Assembly (NCBI GenBank): GCA_016709965.1
Contig: JADJLT010000001.1
Location: 1-64,000, forward strand
Length of the DNA: 64,000 nucleotides
From: Betaproteobacteria bacterium
GTDB lineage: Bacteria; Pseudomonadota; Gammaproteobacteria; Burkholderiales; Rhodocyclaceae
Direction of reading: 5' to 3'
Shown piece by piece: positions 16,055-24,404 of this stretch. The notes beneath the pieces are model-generated. The model was not told where the DNA came from. It worked only from the letters and a program-made list of their open reading frames with translations, and did no database searches. The stretch's first letter is position 1. Each line of letters opens with the position of its first letter. A program made the translations under genes and the position numbers.

Positions 16055-18619
16055 ATGGATTTCCCCCTGGTTATTCAACAATCGCAACTGTATTCAGTTA
16101 TTGCCAGTGACGCAGAATTGCTGGCTAGCCTTTCATTGTTGCGGGCCAATGCAATTCGACTTGCTGCCACTATTGATAGAACAGTCCCTAGGTTTACTGA
16201 TCATTCAATTCGTCACATGGATGCGTTATGGGGTGTCACAGGGCGAGTTCTTACTAATGATGAAATAAACACCCTTTCGCCAGCGGAGGGATTTATTTTG
16301 GCCTCGGGGTTTTATCTTCATGATATCGGTATGGCATACGCTGCTACAGATGAAGGTATAAAGAGTCTGAAAGAATCGAAGCCTTGGTTAGGGTATCTAG
16401 CGTCGATGCCAACTGAGCAGCAATTGTCGGAAGATGTTCAGGCAGCCGCTTTGAGCGTTGCAGTTCGTTCTATTCACGCGTCTGCGGCGATTGAATTAGC
16501 GACTGGCAGTATTCCAGGAACAGATATTTATTTAATTGAACCCAAGCAAATAAGGGATGCCTGGGGGATGGACTGCGGGCGAATTGCAGCAAGCCATCAC
16601 TGGAGTTTAGAGAAGCTAGACCATGAGTTTGGTCGCCTGCAGTCTGTTTCGTTACCAGGGGGGCGGTCTGGTGACTTAGGTTTGATTGCATGTATTTTAC
16701 GAATTGTCGACTACGCACACATTAATCGAGATCGAGCTCCCACGATAGATAGAGTATTGCGACAGTTGCCTTCCGATAGCTTGGTTCACTGGCTGGCTCA
16801 AGAGAACGTTGATGGTCCTGATAGAAACGGAAATAGCCTTGAATATCGCTCATCGAGGAAGGTTGCCGACGTAGATGCATGGTGGCTTTATTACGATCTT
16901 TTGCGAGGCCTAGACGCTGAAATTCGTGCGGTCAAGCGGTATTTGGATCGTCGGACATCAAGCTGTAATCGATTTTCACTCGAGGGGGTTCGTGGCGCTG
17001 AATCGCCAGAAGCAGCGGCGATCTCAATACCAACGTCGGGATTTCTTCCTATAGAAGTAAACGTTCGTGCTGGTTCGATTTCTAAGCTAGTACAACTGCT
17101 TGCGGGAGAGTCTTTATATGGCCCCGATCCTCTAGCTGCTGTCAGAGAGTTAATTCAGAATGCTAGAGATGCTGTTGGCTTAAAAGCTGCGATTACTACT
17201 TCTGAGTACGAAAAAGCCGCATTGAATTTGCCTATTGAAATATCGCTCAGGTCAGGTGAGCAGCCAGTTCTGGAGATTATTGATTACGGAGTTGGAATGT
17301 CGCAGAAAGTGATTTCAGATTTTCTGATCGCAATCGCATCTGACTATTGGTCATCCCAATTTTATATTGATTTCCCAAATGCTGCTGGATACAAGCCTGC
17401 GGGTAAATTTGGTATTGGATTTCTCTCTGTATTTATGCTTGGTGATACTGTTGTAGTTGAATCAAACCGCGCTGGCGAAGCTCGTCATTCCTTAACATTA
17501 AGTGGATTAGGACGCCGTGGTGAATTGCGGTCAATTGGAGTTGTCCCAGGTAGTGGAACGAAAGTTTCCATCAAACTTAAGCCAAGGGTTTTAGAGTCTC
17601 TGGGTAAATTGGGTGAAATGGTTAGGATATATGCCCCGGCTCTCAATCATCCAATAAAGGTTACCGTTGATGGGGAAACAACAAATATATCCCGTGGATG
17701 GTTTTCATCGGTTTCTCCAAATGAGTTCCACAATTGGGTAAATAATGCCTTAACCCGTCTTGGAGAAAATCGATCACCGATTTCAAAAATCGATGACATT
17801 CACGACCGCTACTTGCATTATCGACGCGGCCGAATCCGTTATGGAGGAGATGACTTCGCTCCGTCGTGGGATATTTGGCCTGAGTATAGAAATGACAATG
17901 TCAGGCTTTTGGCTAGTACAACCGGTGAGAGTCTGCTGTGCTTGAAAGGTTTAGCACTTCAGGCGATTCGTACCTATGGATTCTCAGGTGTGATTGACGT
18001 TGATAATGTGACGCCGGATGCAAGTCGTCGGCAAGCGTTAGATGCAGATGTCTCCATGATCATGGAGCAGGCGCGTGAGGCCATACGGCCGATGATTGTT
18101 GAACATCTAGACTCTTTGGGTAGAAATGAGTTTCTAATCACTCAGCTTGATCACCTCTGTTTTTGTGTTCGGGCATATGGTGCCCAATGTCTCAAAGAGT
18201 CTTCTGTTCCTTGGGTGAGTTTGCTTAAAGTCCCTGGGGATCTGAGACAAGTCAGTTGTCGCGAATTGCTTACAACGTTATCAGGCAAACAATCGGTATT
18301 CTTCGCATATAACACCGGCCCTTGGACAGCTATTAAAAAATGGTCAGCTTCGAAAGATCGAACTCAAGATGAGTTAATCATCGTATTGGACGGTGACCAT
18401 GAGTCAGACCGTCCAGGCTATATTTCTGGAAATGAAGACAAAATTGGCAATTTGGCTGACCTTTGGCCTTCATGTGAGAAAACCGAGCTTTTCGGAACTA
18501 TCCTAGCTGTGTTGGCGGAATCGTGGCAGATTCGAGTTGATCAGCTGACTGGACAAGATGGTTGGTTGCATAATGGAAATTCATTGGCTGGGCACTTGAA
18601 GCGTGAAATTGAAATATAG
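16055..18619 (+). CDS. HD-domain plus HSP90-like (GHKL) ATPase protein
   Basis: 854 residues. Residues 1-300 form an HD-type phosphohydrolase domain with its metal ligands in order: H50/H54 (TDHSIRHMDALW), H89-D90 (FYLHDIG), H181/H182 (ASHHWS), D219 (RIVDYAH). Residues about 335-560 form a GHKL ATPase of the HSP90 kind: ELIQNARDAV (N369, D372), EIIDYGVGMS (D410, G412, G414), GKFGIGFLSVFMLGD (450-464). The last 300 residues are unassigned. The codon use is visibly more AT-rich than the neighbours, the gene stands alone behind two tRNA genes, and a terminator closes it, all suggesting transfer. The known HD and GHKL activities (metal-dependent phosphohydrolysis and ATP-driven clamp closure) suggest a regulated nucleotide or nucleic-acid enzyme; a defence role is conjecture. 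Confidence 0.8.
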   Translation: MDFPLVIQQSQLYSVIASDAELLASLSLLRANAIRLAATIDRTVPRFTDHSIRHMDALWGVTGRVLTNDEINTLSPAEGFILASGFYLHDIGMAYAATDEGIKSLKESKPWLGYLASMPTEQQLSEDVQAAALSVAVRSIHASAAIELATGSIPGTDIYLIEPKQIRDAWGMDCGRIAASHHWSLEKLDHEFGRLQSVSLPGGRSGDLGLIACILRIVDYAHINRDRAPTIDRVLRQLPSDSLVHWLAQENVDGPDRNGNSLEYRSSRKVADVDAWWLYYDLLRGLDAEIRAVKRYLDRRTSSCNRFSLEGVRGAESPEAAAISIPTSGFLPIEVNVRAGSISKLVQLLAGESLYGPDPLAAVRELIQNARDAVGLKAAITTSEYEKAALNLPIEISLRSGEQPVLEIIDYGVGMSQKVISDFLIAIASDYWSSQFYIDFPNAAGYKPAGKFGIGFLSVFMLGDTVVVESNRAGEARHSLTLSGLGRRGELRSIGVVPGSGTKVSIKLKPRVLESLGKLGEMVRIYAPALNHPIKVTVDGETTNISRGWFSSVSPNEFHNWVNNALTRLGENRSPISKIDDIHDRYLHYRRGRIRYGGDDFAPSWDIWPEYRNDNVRLLASTTGESLLCLKGLALQAIRTYGFSGVIDVDNVTPDASRRQALDADVSMIMEQAREAIRPMIVEHLDSLGRNEFLITQLDHLCFCVRAYGAQCLKESSVPWVSLLKVPGDLRQVSCRELLTTLSGKQSVFFAYNTGPWTAIKKWSASKDRTQDELIIVLDGDHESDRPGYISGNEDKIGNLADLWPSCEKTELFGTILAVLAESWQIRVDQLTGQDGWLHNGNSLAGHLKREIEI

Positions 18620-18817
18620 TGTGTTACACATTCATCACTTAGAAACTTCAATTTTCAAAAACTAGTGCCGATAATCAACTTCTCGGGTGCGCCCTACCGA
18701 ATGAGGAACTCAATTTTCCAGTTCCCAGAACTGTCTGAGTTGGCGAGCCGATCAGGACTCGAACGACACAAGTAGCCGATAGGCTGGCAAATTGATTGGT
18801 GGTTCAGTCAACGAAAT

Positions 18818-18846
18818 AATGGCACTTCCAATGAAGTGCCATTTTT
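18818..18846. terminator. Bidirectional intrinsic terminator
   Basis: AATGGCACTTC-CAAT-GAAGTGCCATTTTT between the converging HD-GHKL and rhlE genes. The stretch 18620-18817 before it holds no gene; it has two short minus-strand pieces resembling tRNA arms. Confidence 0.85.
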
Positions 18847-18869
18847 CATTTCAGCCCCTGATTTCTCGT

Positions 18870-20222
18870 TCAGCGACCACCCGACCGATTTTGTTTTTGG
18901 CCATTTTTTCCGGTTGACCGTGGGACTCCGCCCGGACGGGCTGCCGGCCGGGCGCCGGGGCGTTTGGGGGCGTCGTCGAAGCCGACCCAGTTGTTTGGTG
19001 TGCCTTTGCCGCCTCGGCCGCCGGCGACCTTTGGTTTTTTGATCTTCTTTGCCGCGATTGCGGCGGCGCCGGTCAGCGGAATGCGGTGATCGGGTTCGAA
19101 GCCCGGTTCTTCTTCGCGGCTGAGGGTTTGCTTGAGCAGCGTTTCGATGGCGGCGAGCATCGGGGCTTCGTCGGCGCAGACGAGCGAGATGGCTTCGCCG
19201 GTGGCGCCGGCGCGGCCGGTGCGGCCGATGCGGTGGATGTAGTCTTCGGCGACGATGGGCAGGTCGAAATTGACGACTTGCGGCAGGTCGTCGATGTCCA
19301 GCCCGCGGGCGGCGACGTCGGTGGCGACGAGGATCTGCACTTCGCCGGTCTTGAAGCTTTCCAGGGCGCGCAGGCGGGCCGGTTGCGGTTTGTCGCCGTG
19401 GATGGCATCGGCCTTGATGCGCTTGGCCTGGAGGATGCCGACCAGGTCGTCGGCGCCGCGCTTGGTCTTGACGAAGACGAGCACCTGTCCCCATTTCCGG
19501 TCCTTGCGCATGAACAGGAAGAGCTCGGTCTTGCGCTTCTTGTCGACCGGCACCATCCACTGTTTGACGGCCTTGACGGTGCTGTTGGGCGGGCTGATTT
19601 CGATGGTCAGCGGGTTGCGCAGGCGGGCCTTGGCGAGGCTGCGGATGACTTCGGAGAAGGTGGCCGAGAAGAGCAGGGTCTGCCGCTTCTTGGGCAGGGC
19701 GGCGAAGACGGCGTCGAGTTCGGTTGAGAAGCCGAGGTCGAGCATGCGGTCGGCTTCGTCGAGGACGAGTACTTGCACCTTGTTGAGCTTGAGGGCGTTC
19801 TGGCTGTAGAGGTCGAGCAGGCGGCCGGGCGTCGCGACAAGGACATCGACGCCGCGGCGCAGGCGCATCATCTGCGGGTTGATGCTGACGCCGCCGTAGG
19901 CCGCGTAGGTGCTGACGCTGGTGTGTTCGCCGTACTGGCGGAAGCTGGCGTGGACCTGTTCGGCCAGTTCGCGCGTCGGCACGAGCACAAGGGCGCGCAC
20001 GGAATTGCTGCCGACCTTGATGCCGTCGGTGGCCAGGCTGTGCAGGATGGGCAGCGCGAAGCCGGCGGTCTTGCCGGTGCCGGTCTGGGCTGCGGCCATC
20101 AAGTCGCGCCCTTCGAGGATGGCGGGGATGGCTTGCTCCTGAATCGGCGTCGGCGTCTTGTAGCCGAGCGTTTCGAGGGATTGGAGCAGCGTTTCGGCAA
20201 GGCCGAGCGTAGAAAATGTCAT
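18870..20222 (-). CDS. rhlE: DEAD-box RNA helicase RhlE
   Basis: 450 residues from the ATG at 20222 (MTFSTLGLAETLLQSLETLG); a TTG five codons earlier is possible. The motifs are in order: Q motif TPTPIQEQAIP, I AQTGTGKT, Ia PTRELAEQ, II VLDEADRML, III LFSATF, then DVAARGLDID and VI HRIGRTGRAG. The short basic tail rich in Gly, Pro, Arg and Lys is usual for RhlE, which remodels ribosomal RNA and mRNA. The last 15 or so codons (PRSTGKNGQKQNR...) are supplied by a copy of the interspersed repeat, which therefore provides the natural C-terminus here. Confidence 0.92.
   Translation of the reverse strand: MTFSTLGLAETLLQSLETLGYKTPTPIQEQAIPAILEGRDLMAAAQTGTGKTAGFALPILHSLATDGIKVGSNSVRALVLVPTRELAEQVHASFRQYGEHTSVSTYAAYGGVSINPQMMRLRRGVDVLVATPGRLLDLYSQNALKLNKVQVLVLDEADRMLDLGFSTELDAVFAALPKKRQTLLFSATFSEVIRSLAKARLRNPLTIEISPPNSTVKAVKQWMVPVDKKRKTELFLFMRKDRKWGQVLVFVKTKRGADDLVGILQAKRIKADAIHGDKPQPARLRALESFKTGEVQILVATDVAARGLDIDDLPQVVNFDLPIVAEDYIHRIGRTGRAGATGEAISLVCADEAPMLAAIETLLKQTLSREEEPGFEPDHRIPLTGAAAIAAKKIKKPKVAGGRGGKGTPNNWVGFDDAPKRPGARPAARPGGVPRSTGKNGQKQNRSGGR
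18893..18923 (+). repeat. Interspersed repeat, copy 4 (3' end of rhlE)
   Basis: TTTTTGGCCATTTTTTCCGG then TTGACCGTGGG. It overlaps the end of the rhlE coding sequence and is read there as RSTGKNGQK, a different frame from the copies in rlhA and the LysR gene. Confidence 0.85.
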
Positions 20223-20302
20223 GGGCGGGGAGGGCAATTGCTAAATAGCGAAAAGGGAACAACCAAAGGGCGAGTTTAACCCGCCCATGCTGCGAACGTC
20301 AG

Positions 20303-20572
20303 TTAAACGCCAGCGGCAAGGCCTTTGCGCAGCAGCGTATCGACCACTTCATTGATGCCGCCTTCGCTGGCTTCGGCCAGGGTGCGGAGCTGTTCGGCGA
20401 GTTGTGCATCGAGCTTGACGGCGAAGGGGATGAGACCTTTGGCCTGGTCCAGCTTGCGTTGTTCCTTGCGATCAAGGACGGCGGCCTGGCCGAAGCGGTC
20501 CGGGCTTCCGGCTTGTTTCATGTCGCGGTCGATCTTGCTGGCGAGGTTTTTGTAGAGATCAGTTCTTTTCAT
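20303..20572 (-). CDS. Hypothetical protein, 89 aa
   Basis: From an ATG at 20572 it reads MKRTDLYKNLASKIDRDMKQ. The C-terminal part (FAVKLDAQLAEQLRTLAEAS, then INEVVDTLLRKGL) resembles a ribbon-helix-helix strand and helices, but this is weak. An upstream ATG at 20611 would add 13 poorly conserved-looking residues. Located between rhlE and trmA on the same strand. No function is assigned. Confidence 0.6.
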   Translation of the reverse strand: MKRTDLYKNLASKIDRDMKQAGSPDRFGQAAVLDRKEQRKLDQAKGLIPFAVKLDAQLAEQLRTLAEASEGGINEVVDTLLRKGLAAGV

Positions 20573-20755
20573 GGGGAGGCTCGGGTGCGTGGCGGTGTTG
20601 GCCACCGCCACTGGGTCGCAGCCGGCCGGCGGCAGGCTGACAAGCTGGGGCCTCCGTATCCACGGCGTCGTTGCTCATCCTCGCAATAGGTAAGGCTATT
20701 GCTGCGGTTCGCGCCTAGCCGTGAACACAAATCCGACGCTTTCATTATGGCTCGC

Positions 20756-21862
20756 TTATTGCGAAGCAGACCACTGGCGCCGCGTCAGCAGCAGGCCGCA
20801 CTCCAGATGGTGCGTGTAGGGAAACTGGTCGAATACCGCAGAGGCGCTGATAGCGTGGGTGTCCTGCAGGGCGGTGACGTTGTCGAGCAGGGTTTGCTGG
20901 TTGCAGGAAATGTACAGGATACGGTCGAAGCTACGGGCCAGTTCGAGCGTGATGGCATCCAGCCCACTGCGTGGCGGATCGACGAACAGCGTGGCATGGC
21001 GGAAGGGTTCGAGGTCGACCTCTTTCAGGCGCGTGAATTCTTCGCGGCCGGACAGGGCGTCGCTGAATTCCTCGCTCGACATGCGGGCGATGGCGACGTT
21101 CTCGATGTTATTGGCTTCGAGGTTGAACTGGGCGGCATGGACGGACGATTTGCTGACTTCGGTGGCGAGTACCTTGTCGAATAGCGGTGAGAGCGCGATG
21201 GTGAAATTGCCGTTCCCGCAGTACAGCTCGACCATATTGCCACCAATGCCGGCGGCCTGCTGGCAGGCCCAGCCGAGCATCTGGCGATTCACGCCGCCGT
21301 TGGGCTGGGTGAAGCTGCCCTCAACTTGCTTGTAGCGCAGCTGGCGGCCGTTGAGTTCGATTTCTTCGAGCACCCAGTCGCGGTCGAGTACCTTTTTTTG
21401 GCCACGGCTGCGGCCGATGAGGCGGATGCCGAGTTCGGCGGCCATTTCGCGGGCGGCGGTTTCCCAGGCATCATCGAGCGTACGGTGGTAGATCAGCGTC
21501 ACCAGCATGTCGCCGCTCAACGTGGCAAGAAAGTCGGCCTGAAACAGGTTGCGGCGCAGCATGGGGCTGATGGCCAGACGGTCGCGCAGGCGCGGCATCA
21601 GCGCGCAGATGGATTCGGCGGCAGGCGGGAAGGTGTCGAGCGTGATCGGCACCCGCGGGTCTTCCGGATCGAACATGGCGTAGTCAAGGCGGTCGCCATC
21701 GTGCCAGATGCGGAATTCGGCGCGCAGACGGTAGTGCAGCGGCGTTGAGGCATGAGCAACGGTATTGGCGACGCCTAGCGCGGCGAAGGTCTGCTCGAAA
21801 TGGGCGAGTTTACTGGCCAGCTGGGCCGGATAGAGGGCGGGGTCGAAACTGGGGAGGGGCAT
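20756..21862 (-). CDS. trmA: tRNA (uracil-54-C5)-methyltransferase
   Basis: 368 residues from MPLPSFDPALYPAQLASKLA; the upstream open frame to 21970 has no coding look. TrmA features: RAEFRIWHDGDRLDYAMFDP near 50, MVELYCGNGNFTIALSP (SAM motif I, about 215), VDPPRSGLD, and the nucleophile loop ISCNQQTLLDNV with its Cys. The enzyme makes ribothymidine at position 54 of tRNAs. It lacks the N-terminal TRAM domain and the iron-sulfur Cys of RlmC/RlmD, supporting TrmA. Confidence 0.93.
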   Translation of the reverse strand: MPLPSFDPALYPAQLASKLAHFEQTFAALGVANTVAHASTPLHYRLRAEFRIWHDGDRLDYAMFDPEDPRVPITLDTFPPAAESICALMPRLRDRLAISPMLRRNLFQADFLATLSGDMLVTLIYHRTLDDAWETAAREMAAELGIRLIGRSRGQKKVLDRDWVLEEIELNGRQLRYKQVEGSFTQPNGGVNRQMLGWACQQAAGIGGNMVELYCGNGNFTIALSPLFDKVLATEVSKSSVHAAQFNLEANNIENVAIARMSSEEFSDALSGREEFTRLKEVDLEPFRHATLFVDPPRSGLDAITLELARSFDRILYISCNQQTLLDNVTALQDTHAISASAVFDQFPYTHHLECGLLLTRRQWSASQ

Positions 21863-22098
21863 GATTTGCGTGATCTTGTGGGCAGTGCCGGGCCGAATCG
21901 TGGTCGAAGGCCCTGAGTGGAGGGCGAAATATACGCTGGTCTGCCGATGAGAGGGAGTGCGGACCGCCATTTGACCGGTTAATGGGCGCAGTATGCTCGG
22001 TGAAGGTCACCTGTCCGGCGCTCAAAGGTGGCTTTTTTCAATTTCAGGCGGTATAAAGTCCAAGTATCTTGAATCAAGAATAATCATTTAGGACTGTT

Positions 22099-22503
22099 AT
22101 GAACGTTGCTCCCCGGATGTTCCACGCTTTGGTGGCACCTTTGCTGATGGTGCTGGCGCTGCTTATGCCGATGTCGGCGCAGGCCAACGATCACGGCGGC
22201 GGTGGTGGCGGCCCGGAGCCGATGATTTTCACCGTTAATCTGGGTGCTGAAAATTATTTGCAGTTCGGCCTGATTCTGGAAGCGGCCAATCCGGAAGCCG
22301 AACATGCACTGGCCTCATACAAACCGATGATTCAGCATGAAATCATCTTGCTGTTGTCCGGTAAAGACGCTGCAAAGTTGCGCACGCTGGAGGGCAAGAA
22401 GGCGCTGATCGAGGAAATCCTTGAGTTGGCCAACCATGTCATTCATGAAGATGAAAAAACCGGCGTCAAGGAAGTGCTGTTCACCAAGTTCCTGATCCAG
22501 TAA
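22099..22503 (+). CDS. FliL-like exported protein
   Basis: 134 residues: a signal peptide (MLALLMPMSAQA-like end), a Gly-rich linker (GGGGGG near 33-38) and a FliL-type domain with MIFTVNLGAENYLQFGLILE, HEIILLLSGKDAAKLRTLEG, LEELANH-like helix and the ending VKEVLFTKFLIQ. FliL proteins surround flagellar stators, but no flagellar genes are near and the usual N-terminal membrane anchor is replaced by a cleavable signal. It is 17 bp upstream of the sirtuin gene and probably shares its transcript. Confidence 0.75.
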   Translation: MNVAPRMFHALVAPLLMVLALLMPMSAQANDHGGGGGGPEPMIFTVNLGAENYLQFGLILEAANPEAEHALASYKPMIQHEIILLLSGKDAAKLRTLEGKKALIEEILELANHVIHEDEKTGVKEVLFTKFLIQ

Positions 22504-22520
22504 GGCTGTTTACCTCGTCG

Positions 22521-23318
22521 ATGACGACCTATTCTGCTTCAATTGACGCTGCACTGGAGCAGATTGCTGAACATCTGCGCGATGCCCGGCGGGTACTTTT
22601 TATCACCGGGGCGGGCATTTCAGCGGACTCCGGCTTGCCAACCTACCGCGGCGTTGGCGGACTCTACGATAGTGATGAGACGGAAGAGGGAATGCGCATT
22701 GAAGATGCGCTTTCGGGCCAGATATTTGCCGTTCGGCCGGATATCACCTGGAAATATCTGATCCAGATCGAAAAGACTTGCCGTGGTGCCAAGCCGAATG
22801 CTGCCCATCTGGCGATTGCCTGCCTGGAAGAGCATCTCGATCGCGTTATGGTGTTTACCCAGAACGTCGATGGCCTGCACCGCCAAGCGGGTAGCCGGGA
22901 GATTATCGAAATTCACGGCAACCTGCAGGAATTGGTCTGTACGGCCTGCACTCACGAGGAAGCTGCCGCAGACCTAGCCGAACGCGAAATACCCCCGTTG
23001 TGTCCGGTTTGTGGCGTGGTATTACGGCCCAAGGTCGTGCTTTTTGGCGAAGCCCTGCCCGAAGGTGAGCTTGATCGCTTTATCGATGCCTTTCAGGAGG
23101 GTTTTGATATCGTTTTTACGATCGGCACCTCCAGCATTTTTCCGTACATCACGCAGCCGGTCGTACTGGCGGCCTGTAGCGGAATTCCGACCGTTGAAAT
23201 CAATCCGGCACGCACCCAGCTCAGCGATATGGTGGACTATTATTTGCCGCTTGGCGCCGCCGAGGCAATGACTGAAATCCTCGACAGGCTGGGCCTGTAC
23301 CCGGTTCTGACGGATTAG
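22521..23318 (+). CDS. SIR2-family NAD-dependent protein deacylase
   Basis: 265 residues. The sirtuin motifs are present: GAGISADSG (about 31-39), a TYRGVGGLY variant of the FRG loop, TQNVDGLHRQAG, catalytic His in IEIHGNLQELVC, zinc Cys pairs CTAC and CPVC, RPKVVLFGEALPEG, IGTSSIFPYI and VEINPARTQLS. It removes acyl groups from lysines using NAD; acyl preference cannot be decided. Second gene after the FliL-like gene; no terminator is visible before the phasin promoter. Confidence 0.88.
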   Translation: MTTYSASIDAALEQIAEHLRDARRVLFITGAGISADSGLPTYRGVGGLYDSDETEEGMRIEDALSGQIFAVRPDITWKYLIQIEKTCRGAKPNAAHLAIACLEEHLDRVMVFTQNVDGLHRQAGSREIIEIHGNLQELVCTACTHEEAAADLAEREIPPLCPVCGVVLRPKVVLFGEALPEGELDRFIDAFQEGFDIVFTIGTSSIFPYITQPVVLAACSGIPTVEINPARTQLSDMVDYYLPLGAAEAMTEILDRLGLYPVLTD

Positions 23319-23354
23319 TTGGGAATTTGCCACAGCACCCCGAATGAAAAATGG

Positions 23355-23366
23355 TGCAGTGCAACA
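23355..23366 (+). promoter_or_regulatory. Phasin operator-like repeat, upstream copy
   Basis: TGCAGTGCAACA, repeated with one change at 23411-23422 (TGCAGCGCAACA). The pair brackets the phasin promoter. PhaR repressors of polyhydroxyalkanoate genes bind TGC/GCA-rich repeats, so this is a candidate PhaR operator. Confidence 0.4.
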
Positions 23367-23372
23367 AAGTGG

Positions 23373-23400
23373 TTGACAAGCCATTTCCATTGGTTAGAAT
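23373..23400 (+). promoter_or_regulatory. Sigma-70 promoter of the phasin gene
   Basis: TTGACA, 16-bp spacer, TAGAAT. Strong match; the predicted start is near 23407, 60 nt before the phasin ATG. Confidence 0.7.
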
Positions 23401-23410
23401 TGAGTCATGC

Positions 23411-23422
23411 TGCAGCGCAACA
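23411..23422 (+). promoter_or_regulatory. Phasin operator-like repeat, downstream copy
   Basis: TGCAGCGCAACA, just past the predicted transcription start, where a bound repressor would block transcription. Confidence 0.4.
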
Positions 23423-23466
23423 TAAATGTGCTGACAACCGATTACTTAACCTCAGGAGATTCAACC

Positions 23467-24021
23467 ATGTTCACCAAACCCGAAGATTTCGCGAAGTCCG
23501 GCATCAATACCGCCCTGTTTTTCGCCAACACCACCTTTGACGGCATCGAGCGTCTGGCCCTGTTGAACCTGGCCGCTGCCCGCTCTGTTTTCGAAGGCGC
23601 CATGTCCAACTTCACCGCTCTGCTCGGCGCCAAGGATGTCAATGCCTTCGTTTCCCTGCAGAAGGAAATGGCTTCGCCGTCCATCGAAAAGGGCATGGAA
23701 TACTCACGTAACGTGATCGCCATCGCTTCCGAAACCAAGGAAAAGCTGGCCAAGGAAGTCGAAACCAAGGTTGCTGAAACCAACGCCAAGGTTTCCGGCA
23801 TTGTTGAAAAGGCTCTGGCTTCCGCTCCGGCTGGTTCTGAAGTCGCTGTCGCTGCCGTCAAGAGCGCAATCAAGACCGCCAACGAAGCCTACGAAGGCCT
23901 GAACAAGGCTGCCAAACAGGCTGCTGAAGTTGCCGAAGCCAGCGTTGCTGCCGCTACCAGCGCCACGATGAAGGCCGCCAACGTTACTGCCCCGAAGGCT
24001 TCTGCCAAGAAGGCTGCCTAA
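23467..24021 (+). CDS. phaP: Phasin (PHA granule protein)
   Basis: 184 residues from the ATG at 23467, with ribosome site AGGAG eight bases upstream. It starts MFTKPEDFAKSGINTALFFA, followed by a helical, Ala/Lys/Glu-rich body (ETKEKLAKEVETKVAETNAK) and an Ala/Lys tail (APKASAKKAA), the standard betaproteobacterial phasin of the Phasin_2 type. It coats polyhydroxybutyrate granules. The flanking repeats suggest repression by PhaR when no granules are present. No PHA synthase lies in the window. Confidence 0.9.
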   Translation: MFTKPEDFAKSGINTALFFANTTFDGIERLALLNLAAARSVFEGAMSNFTALLGAKDVNAFVSLQKEMASPSIEKGMEYSRNVIAIASETKEKLAKEVETKVAETNAKVSGIVEKALASAPAGSEVAVAAVKSAIKTANEAYEGLNKAAKQAAEVAEASVAAATSATMKAANVTAPKASAKKAA

Positions 24022-24073
24022 GCGCAGACTGCTTGTCGCAGTGATATAGCCGGAGTCTGACTGCGGTTACGAG

Positions 24074-24102
24074 AAAAGCCCTTGCTTGCCGAGGGCTTTT
24101 TT
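24074..24102 (+). terminator. Phasin terminator
   Basis: AAAAGCCCT...AGGGCTTTTTT hairpin with T run. Confidence 0.9.
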
Positions 24103-24129
24103 CTTTGAAACACCGAAAGGAGTAACGCC

Positions 24130-24312
24130 ATGCCACACACCCACGCTCATACCAAGGCCGAAGCCATCCACGATGCTTTGGAGGTTTTCGAAGAGGAGCA
24201 TCACCATCACCCGGATGCCCATGAAAAAGCCCGCCTGGTGTCGGACACCATCAAGGAATGGGAGCATGAAGAGGTTGAGGTCATGCACCATGCGACGGAC
24301 ATCGCGAACTGA
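24130..24312 (+). CDS. Small His/Glu-rich protein, 60 aa
   Basis: Strong ribosome site (AAAGGAG) before the ATG. The sequence is highly acidic with His clusters (EEHHHHPDAHEKARL, EWEHEEVEVMHHATDI), suggesting metal or proton binding, but I recognise no family. It lies between the phasin terminator and a second terminator, so it is its own transcription unit. Confidence 0.65.
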   Translation: MPHTHAHTKAEAIHDALEVFEEEHHHHPDAHEKARLVSDTIKEWEHEEVEVMHHATDIAN

Positions 24313-24340
24313 GTCCGTATCAGGGTCGGTCTGAATGCAG

Positions 24341-24376
24341 ACGGGGCAAGCCAGGATAATGCCGGCTTGCCCCGTT
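24341..24376. terminator. Bidirectional terminator before parC end
   Basis: ACGGGGCAAGCC...GGCTTGCCCCGT, stem of 12 bp, between the small His-rich gene and converging parC. Confidence 0.8.
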
Positions 24377-24404
24377 TCTTTTGGCCAGCGTTTCAGCGCG
24401 CCAA

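Noticed and set aside
18661..18770. Minus-strand pieces resembling tRNA arms (GTTCGAGTCC, CGGTAGGGCGCACC) after the HD-GHKL gene, possible attachment site
   Set aside because: The stems do not pair and the two pieces are in the wrong order for one tRNA. The 9-bp match to the tRNA-Arg end is inverted relative to the gene, whereas an att repeat would be direct.
18808..20262. Long open frame overlapping rhlE in another frame, rich in Arg/Pro
   Set aside because: Shadow of the GC-rich helicase gene; no recognisable domain.
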